From NCBI GenBank assembly GCA_947496865.1, contig CANMEE010000004.1:1-33651 (forward strand): a stretch of DNA of 33,651 nucleotides, written 5' to 3'. The notes under the pieces are model-generated. The model made no database searches and was not told where the DNA came from. It was given only the letters and a program-made list of their open reading frames with translations. The position numbers and the translations under genes are program-made. This DNA comes from an uncultured Sphingomonadaceae bacterium (GTDB lineage Bacteria > Pseudomonadota > Alphaproteobacteria > Sphingomonadales > Sphingomonadaceae). Below, in pieces: positions 8,881 to 16,713 of this stretch (position 1 is the stretch's first letter; every line of letters starts with the position of its first letter).

Positions 8881-8914
8881 TAAGCCGAAAAACCGGAATT
8901 TTAGGAGAATCGTA

Positions 8915-10477
8915 ATGTCTCAACCCCTGTTTTATCCCGACCGCATAAGCGTGGCACCCGGCGATGAAGTCCACATTGCGGCAAGTTCTTCTGTTTCCGC
9001 ATGCACCTTGACCGTTCGCCGCATCGGTAAAGAGGAACGGGAAGTTCTGACACTTGAACTTGAGGTTGGTGATCACCCTGCCCCCGACGAAGCCGATCGC
9101 AATGGGTGTGGCTGGCCGAAAGCAGGATCCTTCAAAATCGCTTCCGATTGGCAAACAGGATATTATGACCTGGAACTAACGGCCAGCGATGGCGAGTCTT
9201 CGCATCATTTCATCTGCGTTCGCAAATCGGATGACGCGCCTAAAGCAAAAGCGGTGATTGTGCTGACCACAAACACTTATGCGGCATATAACTATTGGGG
9301 CGGCAGAAATTCCTACGCCCATGTCGAGAAATTGCAGCAAGGTGAAATTGATCCACCGGCGGCACGGTCATTGGCTTTGGGCGAGCTATCTTGGCAGCGT
9401 CCACTGGCACACGGCCAATTTGCACCGCCACCCGGCGCACCCAGGCTGATTGCTGATGTTGTGCGCGAGCAGAACGGCTTTCCAGCGCCGATGGGGATGG
9501 AGTGGATCATGCAGCATCAACCGTCATCCTATGACGGGTCGGCAGGATTCCTGGGCAAATGGGAACATAAATTTGTCATTTGGGCGGAAGAGAATGGATA
9601 TGATTTGGACTATGTGAGCGATCATGATTTTGAGATGCGGGATGATGTTCTTGATGGCTATGCGGTTGCTTTGTTGGTCGGCCATTCGGAATATTGGTCT
9701 GCAAAGGGCCGCGATCAACTGGACCAATTTGTCGAAGCAGGCGGCAACCTTGCCTCGCTTTCCGGCAATACCTCTTACTGGAAAGTGCGCTGGGAAAATG
9801 CTGGCACAACGATGATCGCGCATAAATGGAATGGCGAGAAAAATGATCCCTTGTGGGGAGACCCCGAGCGCGGGAATGAGGCGACACATCTTTGGTCACA
9901 TCCCGCTTTTAACAATCCTGAAGCCAGCACATTTGGTTTATCATTCCTCTACGGCGGCTACCACCGGCTCGCCATGTGTGTGGCCCGCGGTTCTGCAGCC
10001 TTCACTATTTATGATGATGAACATTGGGCGCTGGAAGGATCGGATCTGTTTTACGGCGATCAACTCGGCGCCACTGTGCCGCTGATCGGTTATGAGAATG
10101 ACGGCTGTCCCATCCGGCTCGGCGATGACGGATTGCCGGTACCCGATGGTGGACTGGGCGTACCCAAAAATTTGCGAATTATCGGCTTCGCGCCAGCCAC
10201 ACTCGCAGAAAGCTCAAGAAGTGTATTTCCTGAAATGATTCCACCGGAAAAAACCGATGAGCTGGCGAAGATTGCCTATGGCGATGGGAACGAAACCACC
10301 CAAAAAAGGCTGATGCGTGGGCACTCGGTGATGGCGACATTTACTAAAGGCAACGGAGAGGTCTTCAACAGCGGAACAACCGAATGGGCTCATGGTCTTG
10401 CCGCTGGCGATCCGTTTATCGAAACAATCACCCATAATATACTCGCTCGATTTGGGGCCGAACGGAGCGACCGGTGA
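8915..10477 (+). CDS. N,N-dimethylformamidase large-subunit-like protein
   Basis: 520 aa. The N-terminal about 115 residues look like a beta-sandwich (LFYPDRISVAPGDEVHIAAS; WQTGYYDLELTASDGE). The rest matches the dimethylformamidase large-subunit-like domain: NTYAAYNYWGGRNSY, then YDLDYVSDHDFE, ALLVGHSEYWSAKGRDQLD and GGNLASLSGNTSYWKVR. That domain has a glutamine-amidotransferase-like fold; in characterised DMFase a mononuclear iron bound by Tyr and Glu residues cleaves the amide. This chain is shorter than the characterised large subunit, and no small-subunit gene is visible nearby. Predicted cytoplasmic hydrolysis of an N-substituted formamide or related amide, but the substrate is unknown. 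GGAG precedes the ATG; it is 34 bp after the nitronate monooxygenase gene and overlaps the SDR gene by 4 nt. Confidence 0.82.
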   Translation: MSQPLFYPDRISVAPGDEVHIAASSSVSACTLTVRRIGKEEREVLTLELEVGDHPAPDEADRNGCGWPKAGSFKIASDWQTGYYDLELTASDGESSHHFICVRKSDDAPKAKAVIVLTTNTYAAYNYWGGRNSYAHVEKLQQGEIDPPAARSLALGELSWQRPLAHGQFAPPPGAPRLIADVVREQNGFPAPMGMEWIMQHQPSSYDGSAGFLGKWEHKFVIWAEENGYDLDYVSDHDFEMRDDVLDGYAVALLVGHSEYWSAKGRDQLDQFVEAGGNLASLSGNTSYWKVRWENAGTTMIAHKWNGEKNDPLWGDPERGNEATHLWSHPAFNNPEASTFGLSFLYGGYHRLAMCVARGSAAFTIYDDEHWALEGSDLFYGDQLGATVPLIGYENDGCPIRLGDDGLPVPDGGLGVPKNLRIIGFAPATLAESSRSVFPEMIPPEKTDELAKIAYGDGNETTQKRLMRGHSVMATFTKGNGEVFNSGTTEWAHGLAAGDPFIETITHNILARFGAERSDR

Positions 10478-11301
10478 CAAGAACCGCGCTTATTACTGGC
10501 GCTTCTTCCGGCATAGGCAAATTGACCGCTGAAACACTGGCTAATGCCGGTTACCGGGTCATTGGTACAAGCCGCAACGCGGCGACTGATGGCGAAATTA
10601 GCGTCCAAGGCATATCAATGTGCCAGCTCGATGTTTGCGACGATACCTCTGTTGCAACACTGAAAACTCGTTTGGAGAAAGCGGGTTCTATGCCAGATTT
10701 GCTCGTGTTGAACGCTGGCTTCGGTATCTCTGGCCCGATCGAAGAAACGCCGGTTGCGAATGCCATAGAACAGTTCGACACCAACGTTATCGGCGTTCAT
10801 CGCGTGGTTCGACAATTCCTTCCTGCGCTCCGTATCAAAAAGCGCGGCCGCATTATCGTGATCGGATCAATGCTGGGACGATTGGCGTTACCCTTTCAGG
10901 CGTTCTATGCAGCTTCGAAATCGGCTGTCGCATCTTATACCGAAGGACTTCGTATGGAGGTTCAACCATTCGGGATAAAAGTAAGCTTGATCGAGCCCGG
11001 CGATCACCAATCGGATTTCGGGGCAAACAGGCAGCAGACGAGCAGCGAAAGCCAAAGCCCATACCAACCCGACTGCGAGCGCGCTTTGGCCATCATGGAT
11101 GAGAATGAGCGAACCGGTCCGTCATCTCAGCGTGTTGCAGATATGGTTCTTTCGGTCGCTAAGCAGCCCGAGCCAAAGGTTCGCTACCTTTGCATACAGT
11201 CATCGGAGCGCAATATCCTTTGGCTGAAGAAGCTGTTTAGTCATGCTCGATTCGAGCGATTTGTTTGCAAAGAACTAGGATTAACTAATATCTATAATTA
11301 G
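10474..11301 (+). CDS. Short-chain dehydrogenase/reductase (classical SDR)
   Basis: 275 aa classical SDR. Cofactor motif TGASSGIG (8-15), NAG (80-82) and the catalytic set Ser132, Tyr145, Lys149 (YAASK) are intact. An Arg/Ser-rich loop after beta-2 (GTSRNAATDG) is compatible with NADP(H) preference. It would interconvert an alcohol and a carbonyl in the same pathway as its neighbours. The start is GTG at 10474, overlapping the stop of the amidase-like gene (GTGA), so translation is coupled. Substrate unknown. The AT-rich 160 bp downstream separate it from the TonB receptor gene. Confidence 0.9.
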   Translation: MTRTALITGASSGIGKLTAETLANAGYRVIGTSRNAATDGEISVQGISMCQLDVCDDTSVATLKTRLEKAGSMPDLLVLNAGFGISGPIEETPVANAIEQFDTNVIGVHRVVRQFLPALRIKKRGRIIVIGSMLGRLALPFQAFYAASKSAVASYTEGLRMEVQPFGIKVSLIEPGDHQSDFGANRQQTSSESQSPYQPDCERALAIMDENERTGPSSQRVADMVLSVAKQPEPKVRYLCIQSSERNILWLKKLFSHARFERFVCKELGLTNIYN

Positions 11302-11393
11302 ACTTTCCCTACGACTCACACCGCTTTAAGATTAATTTATATCTATATATTATAAAATCTTATCTCATTATTTTGAATGCGAAGCTGTCGAGC

Positions 11394-11424
11394 TTGACTT
11401 TTTTATTTACCCTACTATTTACTA
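11394..11424 (+). promoter_or_regulatory. TonB-receptor promoter region with TetR2-like operator
   Basis: TTGACT at 11394-11399 and TACTATTTACTA at 11413-11424, two mismatches from TAGTAATTACTA. The sequence between and after is very AT rich and a clear -10 cannot be chosen. It is the weakest of the three TetR2-type sites. Confidence 0.4.
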
Positions 11425-11462
11425 GGTTTAATTTTATGTGATAAAAGTGAGGGAGATTGGCA

Positions 11463-13703
11463 ATGACCAAAGCACAGCTATTAATCGGTACCGCATTCGG
11501 TATCGTTGGATTCAATTCGTCAGCGGCAGCGCAGGACACTGTTTCACAGGAACAACAGACGGCTAGTACGCCGGTGTTTGGTGAAATTGTTGTGACGGCA
11601 CAAAAACGCGAAGAGAATGCGCAAGATGTCCCAATCACCATCACCGCGCTCAGCGGCGACACGCTCTCACAAATCGGTATTCAGGAATCCGAGCAATTGG
11701 GCGAATTTCTTCCCGGACTTGAGATTTCAACCTCCAGCGGTGAAGGAAGTCAGCTGATCTTGTTTCTTCGCGGCGCTGGTTTAAGCGACTTCAACACCAA
11801 TAATTCCGGCCCGGTAGCGATTTATTCGGACGAAGTTTACATTAGCTCGCCGGCGCTAACGGCCTTTCAATTTTTCGATACTGAACGAGTTGAAGTTCTT
11901 AAGGGGCCTCAAGGCACACTCTACGGACGAAACACAACCGGCGGTGCGATCAAGTTTATCACGGCAAAACCGACCGACTATTTCACGGCCAAGGCTTCTG
12001 CAAGCTACGCAGAATTTGACACAACCCGTTTTGAAGCGGCTGTGTCCGGGCCAATCACAGATTCCATTCGCGCCCGTGTCGCTGTTTCCAAGGCGGATTC
12101 AGACGGCTTTATCACCAACTTGGTTGATGGCAGTTCCGAAAATGGCGTAGATACTTTCTCTTGGCGCGGCACCATCGATGTGGACGTTACAAGCAATTTC
12201 TCGTTGCGCGGAAATATCCATGGCAACGAAGTGTCTTCACCCGCCTTTAAATTTAATCATCTGGGCTCTCTGCCAGGAGGCGTAGACGCGCTTGGCTATT
12301 CCGGCCCCAGCAATGTGTTTGAAGGGGAATACAACCGGGGCGGCAATGTCGATCTGTCCTCAATCGGGGGTTATGTCGAAGCAAATCTCGAATTGGGCGC
12401 TGTTACGATCACGTCGGTGACGGCCTATGACGAGATAGACCGCACACTTCCCGAGGAAACCGATGCCTCACCGCTCGATTTGTTATTCGTCAACTACGGT
12501 GTTGAAAGCGAGACCTTCACGCAAGAACTCCGTATCAGCGGTGAAGGGGATAATTTCCAATGGTTGTTGGGCGGCTTCTACCTGACTGAGGATTTGGCAC
12601 AAAATCAGACTATTGATCTGTTCCGAGAATTACGTGCCTTAACCGGCGGCGCGCCTGACCCAACTGGGGCAATAACTGGTGCGCCAATCCTTTTTGCGCG
12701 ATCACTTAACACTCAGGACTTGGAAACTTTCGCGATTTTCGGCCAGGCGAGTTACGAAATACTACCTGATCTGACACTGACCGGCGGTCTGCGCTACACC
12801 GAGGAGAAAAAGACTTTCTCGGCGCTTGGTCAACTTGAAGATCCCGATTTTTTCCCTGGCCCAATTCCGGTGTATCAGTCGACAGATCTGGTGAACAAGG
12901 ACGATGCGATTTCTTGGCGGGTTGCCCTGGACTATCAGGCGACTTCCGATGTGCTAATATACGGAAGCGCCGCCAGAGGCTTCAAGAGCGGCGGTTTCAA
13001 CGGTGGATTTTTATCACTCGATCCGGTGGAATCCGCCATTCAGTTACAGCCCTATTCCCCTGAATTTTTAACAGCCTATGAGTTAGGTATCAAATCGGAA
13101 TGGCTCGATGGCGCGCTGCGCGTAAACGCCTCTGTTTTCTATAATGACTTTTCCGATCTGCAGGTTTTCACATTGGTCAACACCAATGCGTTGCCGCTTC
13201 AGGTGCTCGACAATGCTGGCGGAGCGGATGTATTTGGTGTGGAATTGGAAACGACCATTTCTCCAACCGACGGTCTGATCTTCAATATCAGCGCTGCATT
13301 TCTTGATAGCGAGCTATCCGCATTAACCAATGCCGTAGGAGTTAGTTTCGATGGTAACCAGATCGCCAATACGCCGAAATATTCGGTCAGCGCGCTCGCA
13401 CGGTACGATTTTGATTTGACCGATAGTGTGGGTGCATTTGTCCAGGGTTCCGTAGCGATGAAAAGCGACGTGTTCTTCTCCACAGAGAATAACCCGATCG
13501 TAAGTCAGGATGGCTATGCTCTGGTCAATGCCAGAACAGGTGTCAGTTTTGCAGAAGGCAAATTTAAACTGTCCGTATTCGGCACCAATCTCACTGACAA
13601 AACCTATTTCACCAATGTGACTGACCTTTCAGATTTTGGTTTTTTCAGCCGATATGTCGGTCAACCGCGTCAATTCGGTGTCGAATTGGCTGTCGAGTAT
13701 TGA
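11463..13703 (+). CDS. TonB-dependent outer-membrane receptor
   Basis: About 746 aa from the ATG at 11463, chosen over a TTG at 11457 because GGGAG ends 7 nt upstream. The Sec signal peptide ends near SAAAQD. Next comes GEIVVTAQKREENAQDVPI, the sphingomonad-type TonB-box and plug start, with plug motifs LRGAG and VEVLKGPQGTLYGRNTTGGAI. A beta-barrel of alternating residues follows, ending in the short aromatic motif FGVELAVEY. It would import a substrate too large or scarce for porins using TonB energy. Placed after the catabolic genes and carrying its own TetR2-like operator, it is the likely uptake gate for the pathway substrate. Siderophore uptake is possible but no iron-related genes surround it. 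Confidence 0.93.
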   Translation: MTKAQLLIGTAFGIVGFNSSAAAQDTVSQEQQTASTPVFGEIVVTAQKREENAQDVPITITALSGDTLSQIGIQESEQLGEFLPGLEISTSSGEGSQLILFLRGAGLSDFNTNNSGPVAIYSDEVYISSPALTAFQFFDTERVEVLKGPQGTLYGRNTTGGAIKFITAKPTDYFTAKASASYAEFDTTRFEAAVSGPITDSIRARVAVSKADSDGFITNLVDGSSENGVDTFSWRGTIDVDVTSNFSLRGNIHGNEVSSPAFKFNHLGSLPGGVDALGYSGPSNVFEGEYNRGGNVDLSSIGGYVEANLELGAVTITSVTAYDEIDRTLPEETDASPLDLLFVNYGVESETFTQELRISGEGDNFQWLLGGFYLTEDLAQNQTIDLFRELRALTGGAPDPTGAITGAPILFARSLNTQDLETFAIFGQASYEILPDLTLTGGLRYTEEKKTFSALGQLEDPDFFPGPIPVYQSTDLVNKDDAISWRVALDYQATSDVLIYGSAARGFKSGGFNGGFLSLDPVESAIQLQPYSPEFLTAYELGIKSEWLDGALRVNASVFYNDFSDLQVFTLVNTNALPLQVLDNAGGADVFGVELETTISPTDGLIFNISAAFLDSELSALTNAVGVSFDGNQIANTPKYSVSALARYDFDLTDSVGAFVQGSVAMKSDVFFSTENNPIVSQDGYALVNARTGVSFAEGKFKLSVFGTNLTDKTYFTNVTDLSDFGFFSRYVGQPRQFGVELAVEY

Positions 13704-13746
13704 GCTTAACAGCTGAAGTCACGAAAGACTGAGCCGAGCGAAATAT

Positions 13747-13793
13747 GAGCTCCGGAATATTGTGTGATTTGTAGCACAAGAAATCCGGAGCTC
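13747..13793 (+). other. Strong inverted repeat between TonB receptor and YdcZ-like gene
   Basis: Perfect 10-bp arms GAGCTCCGGA (13747-13756) and TCCGGAGCTC (13784-13793), with a nested TTGTG/CACAA pair inside. No T-run follows, so it is not a canonical intrinsic terminator. It could be an mRNA processing or partial-termination hairpin, or a protein-binding site. Confidence 0.6.
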
Positions 13794-13856
13794 TCCTGAC
13801 GATTACTCAGCACTAATCAAGTCCGGCACATGGCTTACAATGAGAGGGAATATAGC

Positions 13857-14372
13857 ATGGGCCATACTTCTATAGGCTATATTTCACTCATGTTTGTGGC
13901 GGGCCTGGGTATTCCCGTAATTGCGGCAATGAACGCGGATGTGGGGGAGCGTCTTGTAAATCCGGTGGCAGCCGTGTTTATCATGGCACTAATATTGCTC
14001 TTTGGATCCAGTGCGTTGTTAATACTCAAGGGAGTGCCTTCGGCTTCGGAGCTGATGTCCATCCCCGGCTCGCGCTACGGGTCAGGCTTTCTCTACCTTT
14101 TCTATATTTTATCGATCACGATCGCCGCTCCGAAAATTGGTCTGGGAAACGCGATCTTCCTTGTTCTTTTGGGTCAACTAGTCGCTGCGACCACCATTGA
14201 TAATTTTGGCCTCTTGGGCAGCGATATCTCTCCGATCAGTATCAAACGGATATTTGGATTGGCATTGATGGCAGCAGGAATCTACTTAGCTGGACAGAGT
14301 AGTTCACCAGACACTGCTCCAAAGAGCGACCCATTGGCTTTAAATAAATTGCCATCATCAGGATGCCAATGA
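13857..14372 (+). CDS. Small multi-pass membrane protein, YdcZ/DUF606-like (DMT superfamily)
   Basis: 171 aa from the ATG at 13857, preferred over 13830 because GAGAGGGA lies about 8 nt upstream. Four to five hydrophobic helices: about 6-25, 35-57, 72-90, 95-115 and 130-148. The pattern (VNPVAAVF early, FGLLGSDISPISIKRIFGLALMA late) resembles the C-terminal GLLG...R.G..L..G signature of the YdcZ family, whose members are about 140-150 aa transporters of the drug/metabolite superfamily. It may import or export a pathway metabolite. Convergent with the MFS gene, 31 bp away. The family call is from pattern only. Confidence 0.65.
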   Translation: MGHTSIGYISLMFVAGLGIPVIAAMNADVGERLVNPVAAVFIMALILLFGSSALLILKGVPSASELMSIPGSRYGSGFLYLFYILSITIAAPKIGLGNAIFLVLLGQLVAATTIDNFGLLGSDISPISIKRIFGLALMAAGIYLAGQSSSPDTAPKSDPLALNKLPSSGCQ

Positions 14373-14403
14373 CAGGAAGGCTCTCTTAACTTCCGATTGA
14401 AAA

Positions 14404-15573
14404 CTATTCCCTGCGCCTCATGCCTTTAACAATCATTCCGACAAGCATGACCGCCACGATAGCTCCGCAAACAACGCTTAACCAAGCGACCTCCGAGGCG
14501 ACCCCTTCAGCTGCGACTTCACCAGCTGTAATCGGTGCAACTGCTCCAGCTATCAACTGCAAGAATGGCACCGTCAACGCGAAGCGCCCCGTCGGATCGA
14601 CATCAAGCGAAAGCTTGGTTTGGAAGGGTAGAATAAACATCCAGGCGAAGCTGAATATAAAGGCGGCCGGCATAAAGAAACCGGATGGGAATTGTACGAT
14701 CCGGAGAAGATAAAAAGCGATCCCGATCACGACCATTGAAAGAGCGAACAAAGTTGTAGCCGCCGATAAACGCGGTGCCAAAAATCCAGCGGTGGCTGCG
14801 CCAATTACTTGTACGACCAGCGATGCCGAGACGATCAACTGGACGTCTTGTGGTTCAAGACCGGTTTCTCGGCCTATCGGTTCGATAAAGGCCCAGATTG
14901 CCACCGCCATGACCATCTGGAGGAAAATCACGCACCCAGCGAAAAAGACAGAAGGTGACAACCGTATAGCAAGTGTGGAACTCGCGCGTGGCAGCGGTTG
15001 AAGTTTGGCTGGGAGCAGCAGGCTGAGTAATATGGAAAAACTAATCACAAGCGCAATGGCAAGATAACAGCCTTTCCAACCGAGCCATGGAATGAAGTAA
15101 AGCGCAATTAACAGCACCACCAAAGCCTGACAGATTGTATAGCCAGCCATAAAATAGCCGGCCAACCGCTCCGGTCTTTTGGTCCTTACGATTATAGACG
15201 TCACCACCCAGAGAAGGGCACCTCCCATGAGTCCGGCTAAGGCCCGGAATCCGGCAAGCGCTACAAAGCTGTCCGTCGCGGCGCTAGCCAGGTTAGCTCC
15301 ACACAATCCAATGGAACAAAATAAACCAATTTTGCGGAACGCGGTCGAGGGTAGTATAGCGGTGGCCGCGATAATACCTGCCGCAAGAGCAAAGGCTTCG
15401 ATGGTGACCAGCCACCCTGCCCCTTGCAAATCGACCACACCAGCCTCGATCAGACTGCCCAAGGTCACAGGCTGTACACCCGTGACCAAAAGCGCCGCAC
15501 AACCCAGTGCGAAAGTCGCCCAGATTTGACTGGGGAGAAATTCGACTATGCGATTTTCTGGGGATATTGTCAT
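14404..15573 (-). CDS. MFS transporter
   Basis: 389 aa with about 12 hydrophobic segments in two halves. The cytoplasmic loop between TM4 and TM5 has RTKRPERLAGYFMAGYT, a Glu/Arg pattern common in MFS exporters and importers. The motif after TM2 is weak (STAFRKIGLF). It is the last of four minus-strand genes (aminotransferase, flavin monooxygenase, alanine dehydrogenase, MFS), 28 bp after the dehydrogenase. Probably moves the substrate or a product across the inner membrane; direction and ligand are not deducible. There is no strong ribosome-binding site; instead a perfect hairpin abuts the ATG (15574-15589). Confidence 0.88.
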   Translation of the reverse strand: MTISPENRIVEFLPSQIWATFALGCAALLVTGVQPVTLGSLIEAGVVDLQGAGWLVTIEAFALAAGIIAATAILPSTAFRKIGLFCSIGLCGANLASAATDSFVALAGFRALAGLMGGALLWVVTSIIVRTKRPERLAGYFMAGYTICQALVVLLIALYFIPWLGWKGCYLAIALVISFSILLSLLLPAKLQPLPRASSTLAIRLSPSVFFAGCVIFLQMVMAVAIWAFIEPIGRETGLEPQDVQLIVSASLVVQVIGAATAGFLAPRLSAATTLFALSMVVIGIAFYLLRIVQFPSGFFMPAAFIFSFAWMFILPFQTKLSLDVDPTGRFALTVPFLQLIAGAVAPITAGEVAAEGVASEVAWLSVVCGAIVAVMLVGMIVKGMRRRE

Positions 15574-15589
15574 GGCTTTCGCAAAAGCC
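15574..15589 (-). promoter_or_regulatory. Hairpin directly abutting the MFS start codon
   Basis: On the minus strand GGCTTT-TGCG-AAAGCC, a perfect 6-bp stem with a 4-nt loop, ends one base before the ATG at 15573. It occupies the place of the Shine-Dalgarno region, so it could limit translation of the MFS gene relative to the upstream enzymes. The function is inferred. Confidence 0.45.
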
Positions 15590-15601
15590 CGTTTGCAACG
15601 A

Positions 15602-16693
15602 TCAACTCACGAACCTGAGCGATGATATGACGTCCGGATGGACGATCTCGCCAGCGCGAACATTGAGTCCTGCCGCAAGATGTTGATTATCGTTCAAAGC
15701 CAGATCAACGCCCTTGTTCGCCAGCTGAATGGCATACGGCAGGGTCGCATTGGAAAGAGCAATAGTTGCTGTTCTAGCCACGCAAGCCGGCATGTTGGTC
15801 ACACAATAATGTACCACGCCATCGACAGTATAGACTGGCTCGTCATGTGAGGTTGGACGGCTGGTCTCAAAGCACCCGCCCTGGTCGATCGCGATGTCAA
15901 CCATGACCGATCCTTTCTTCATGCTACGCACATGTTCGCGAGTTATTATTTTGGGAGCGGACGCGCCCGGGATCAAGACCGATCCCACAACAAGGTCGGC
16001 ATCTTTTATGGCTTCGCTAATCGCCGCTTCGGTTGAGAAAATCACACTAGCACGATTGTCCAGCAGCAGATTAAGCTCGGCAAGCCTGTCGATGGACCGA
16101 TCCATGATTGTGACGTTTGCACCCAGTCCAATCGCCATTTGAGCAGCATTGAGACCGGCCACACCGCCGCCGATAATTAGCACTTTGCCACAAGCCACAC
16201 CAGTTACGCCGCCCAACAAGACACCGGAGCCGCCATTGGCAATTTCCAGATATTTTGCGCCCGCCTGCACCGAAAGCCGCCCGGCAACTTCGCTCATGGG
16301 TGTCAGCAACGGTAAACGGCCATCATCAGATGTCACGGTCTCATAAGCGATGCAAGTCGCGCCGGACCGGGCAAGCCCGGATGCCTGGGCTTCATCCGGG
16401 GCAAGATGCAAATATGTGAAAAGCATATGCTCCGGTTTCAGCCGGGCAATTTCTTCTGGCTGCGGTTCTTTGACCTTAATAATCATTTCGGCCGCATCAA
16501 ATAGACTATCCGCGTCAGGCGTTATTTCACAGCCAGATGCTCGATAGTCTTCATCGGTAAAACCAACCGCCACTCCGGCGTTTGATTGGATAAAGACTTG
16601 ATGTCCGTTGCGGATGAGTTCGGCGGCACCCATGGGGGTCAGGCCGAGACGTGCTTCACGGTTTTTTACTTCTGTTGGTGATCCAATACGCAC
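15602..16693 (-). CDS. ald: Alanine dehydrogenase
   Basis: 363 aa, the family's usual length. Substrate and catalytic residues are in canonical positions: Arg15 (NREARLGLTP), Lys75 (KVKEP), His96 (YLHLAPD) and Asp270 (VDIAIDQGG). The NAD-binding motif GGGVAG is at 175-180, and NMPACVARTAT near the C terminus is family-typical. It interconverts L-alanine and pyruvate plus ammonia with NAD(H). Lying in an operon with a class III aminotransferase, it probably regenerates pyruvate as amino acceptor and releases ammonia, drawing amine breakdown forward. Spacing is 20 bp after the flavin monooxygenase and 28 bp before the MFS gene. Confidence 0.95.
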   Translation of the reverse strand: MRIGSPTEVKNREARLGLTPMGAAELIRNGHQVFIQSNAGVAVGFTDEDYRASGCEITPDADSLFDAAEMIIKVKEPQPEEIARLKPEHMLFTYLHLAPDEAQASGLARSGATCIAYETVTSDDGRLPLLTPMSEVAGRLSVQAGAKYLEIANGGSGVLLGGVTGVACGKVLIIGGGVAGLNAAQMAIGLGANVTIMDRSIDRLAELNLLLDNRASVIFSTEAAISEAIKDADLVVGSVLIPGASAPKIITREHVRSMKKGSVMVDIAIDQGGCFETSRPTSHDEPVYTVDGVVHYCVTNMPACVARTATIALSNATLPYAIQLANKGVDLALNDNQHLAAGLNVRAGEIVHPDVISSLRFVS

Positions 16694-16713
16694 AGGTCTT
16701 CTCCTTGGTTGCG

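Noticed and set aside
11329..11362. AAGATT/AATCTT inverted repeat after the SDR gene as a terminator
   Set aside because: The arms are only 6 bp and very AT rich with a long loop, so the predicted structure is too weak.
13747..13793. Intrinsic terminator for the TonB receptor
   Set aside because: The stem is strong but no T-run follows, so it is reported only as an inverted repeat.
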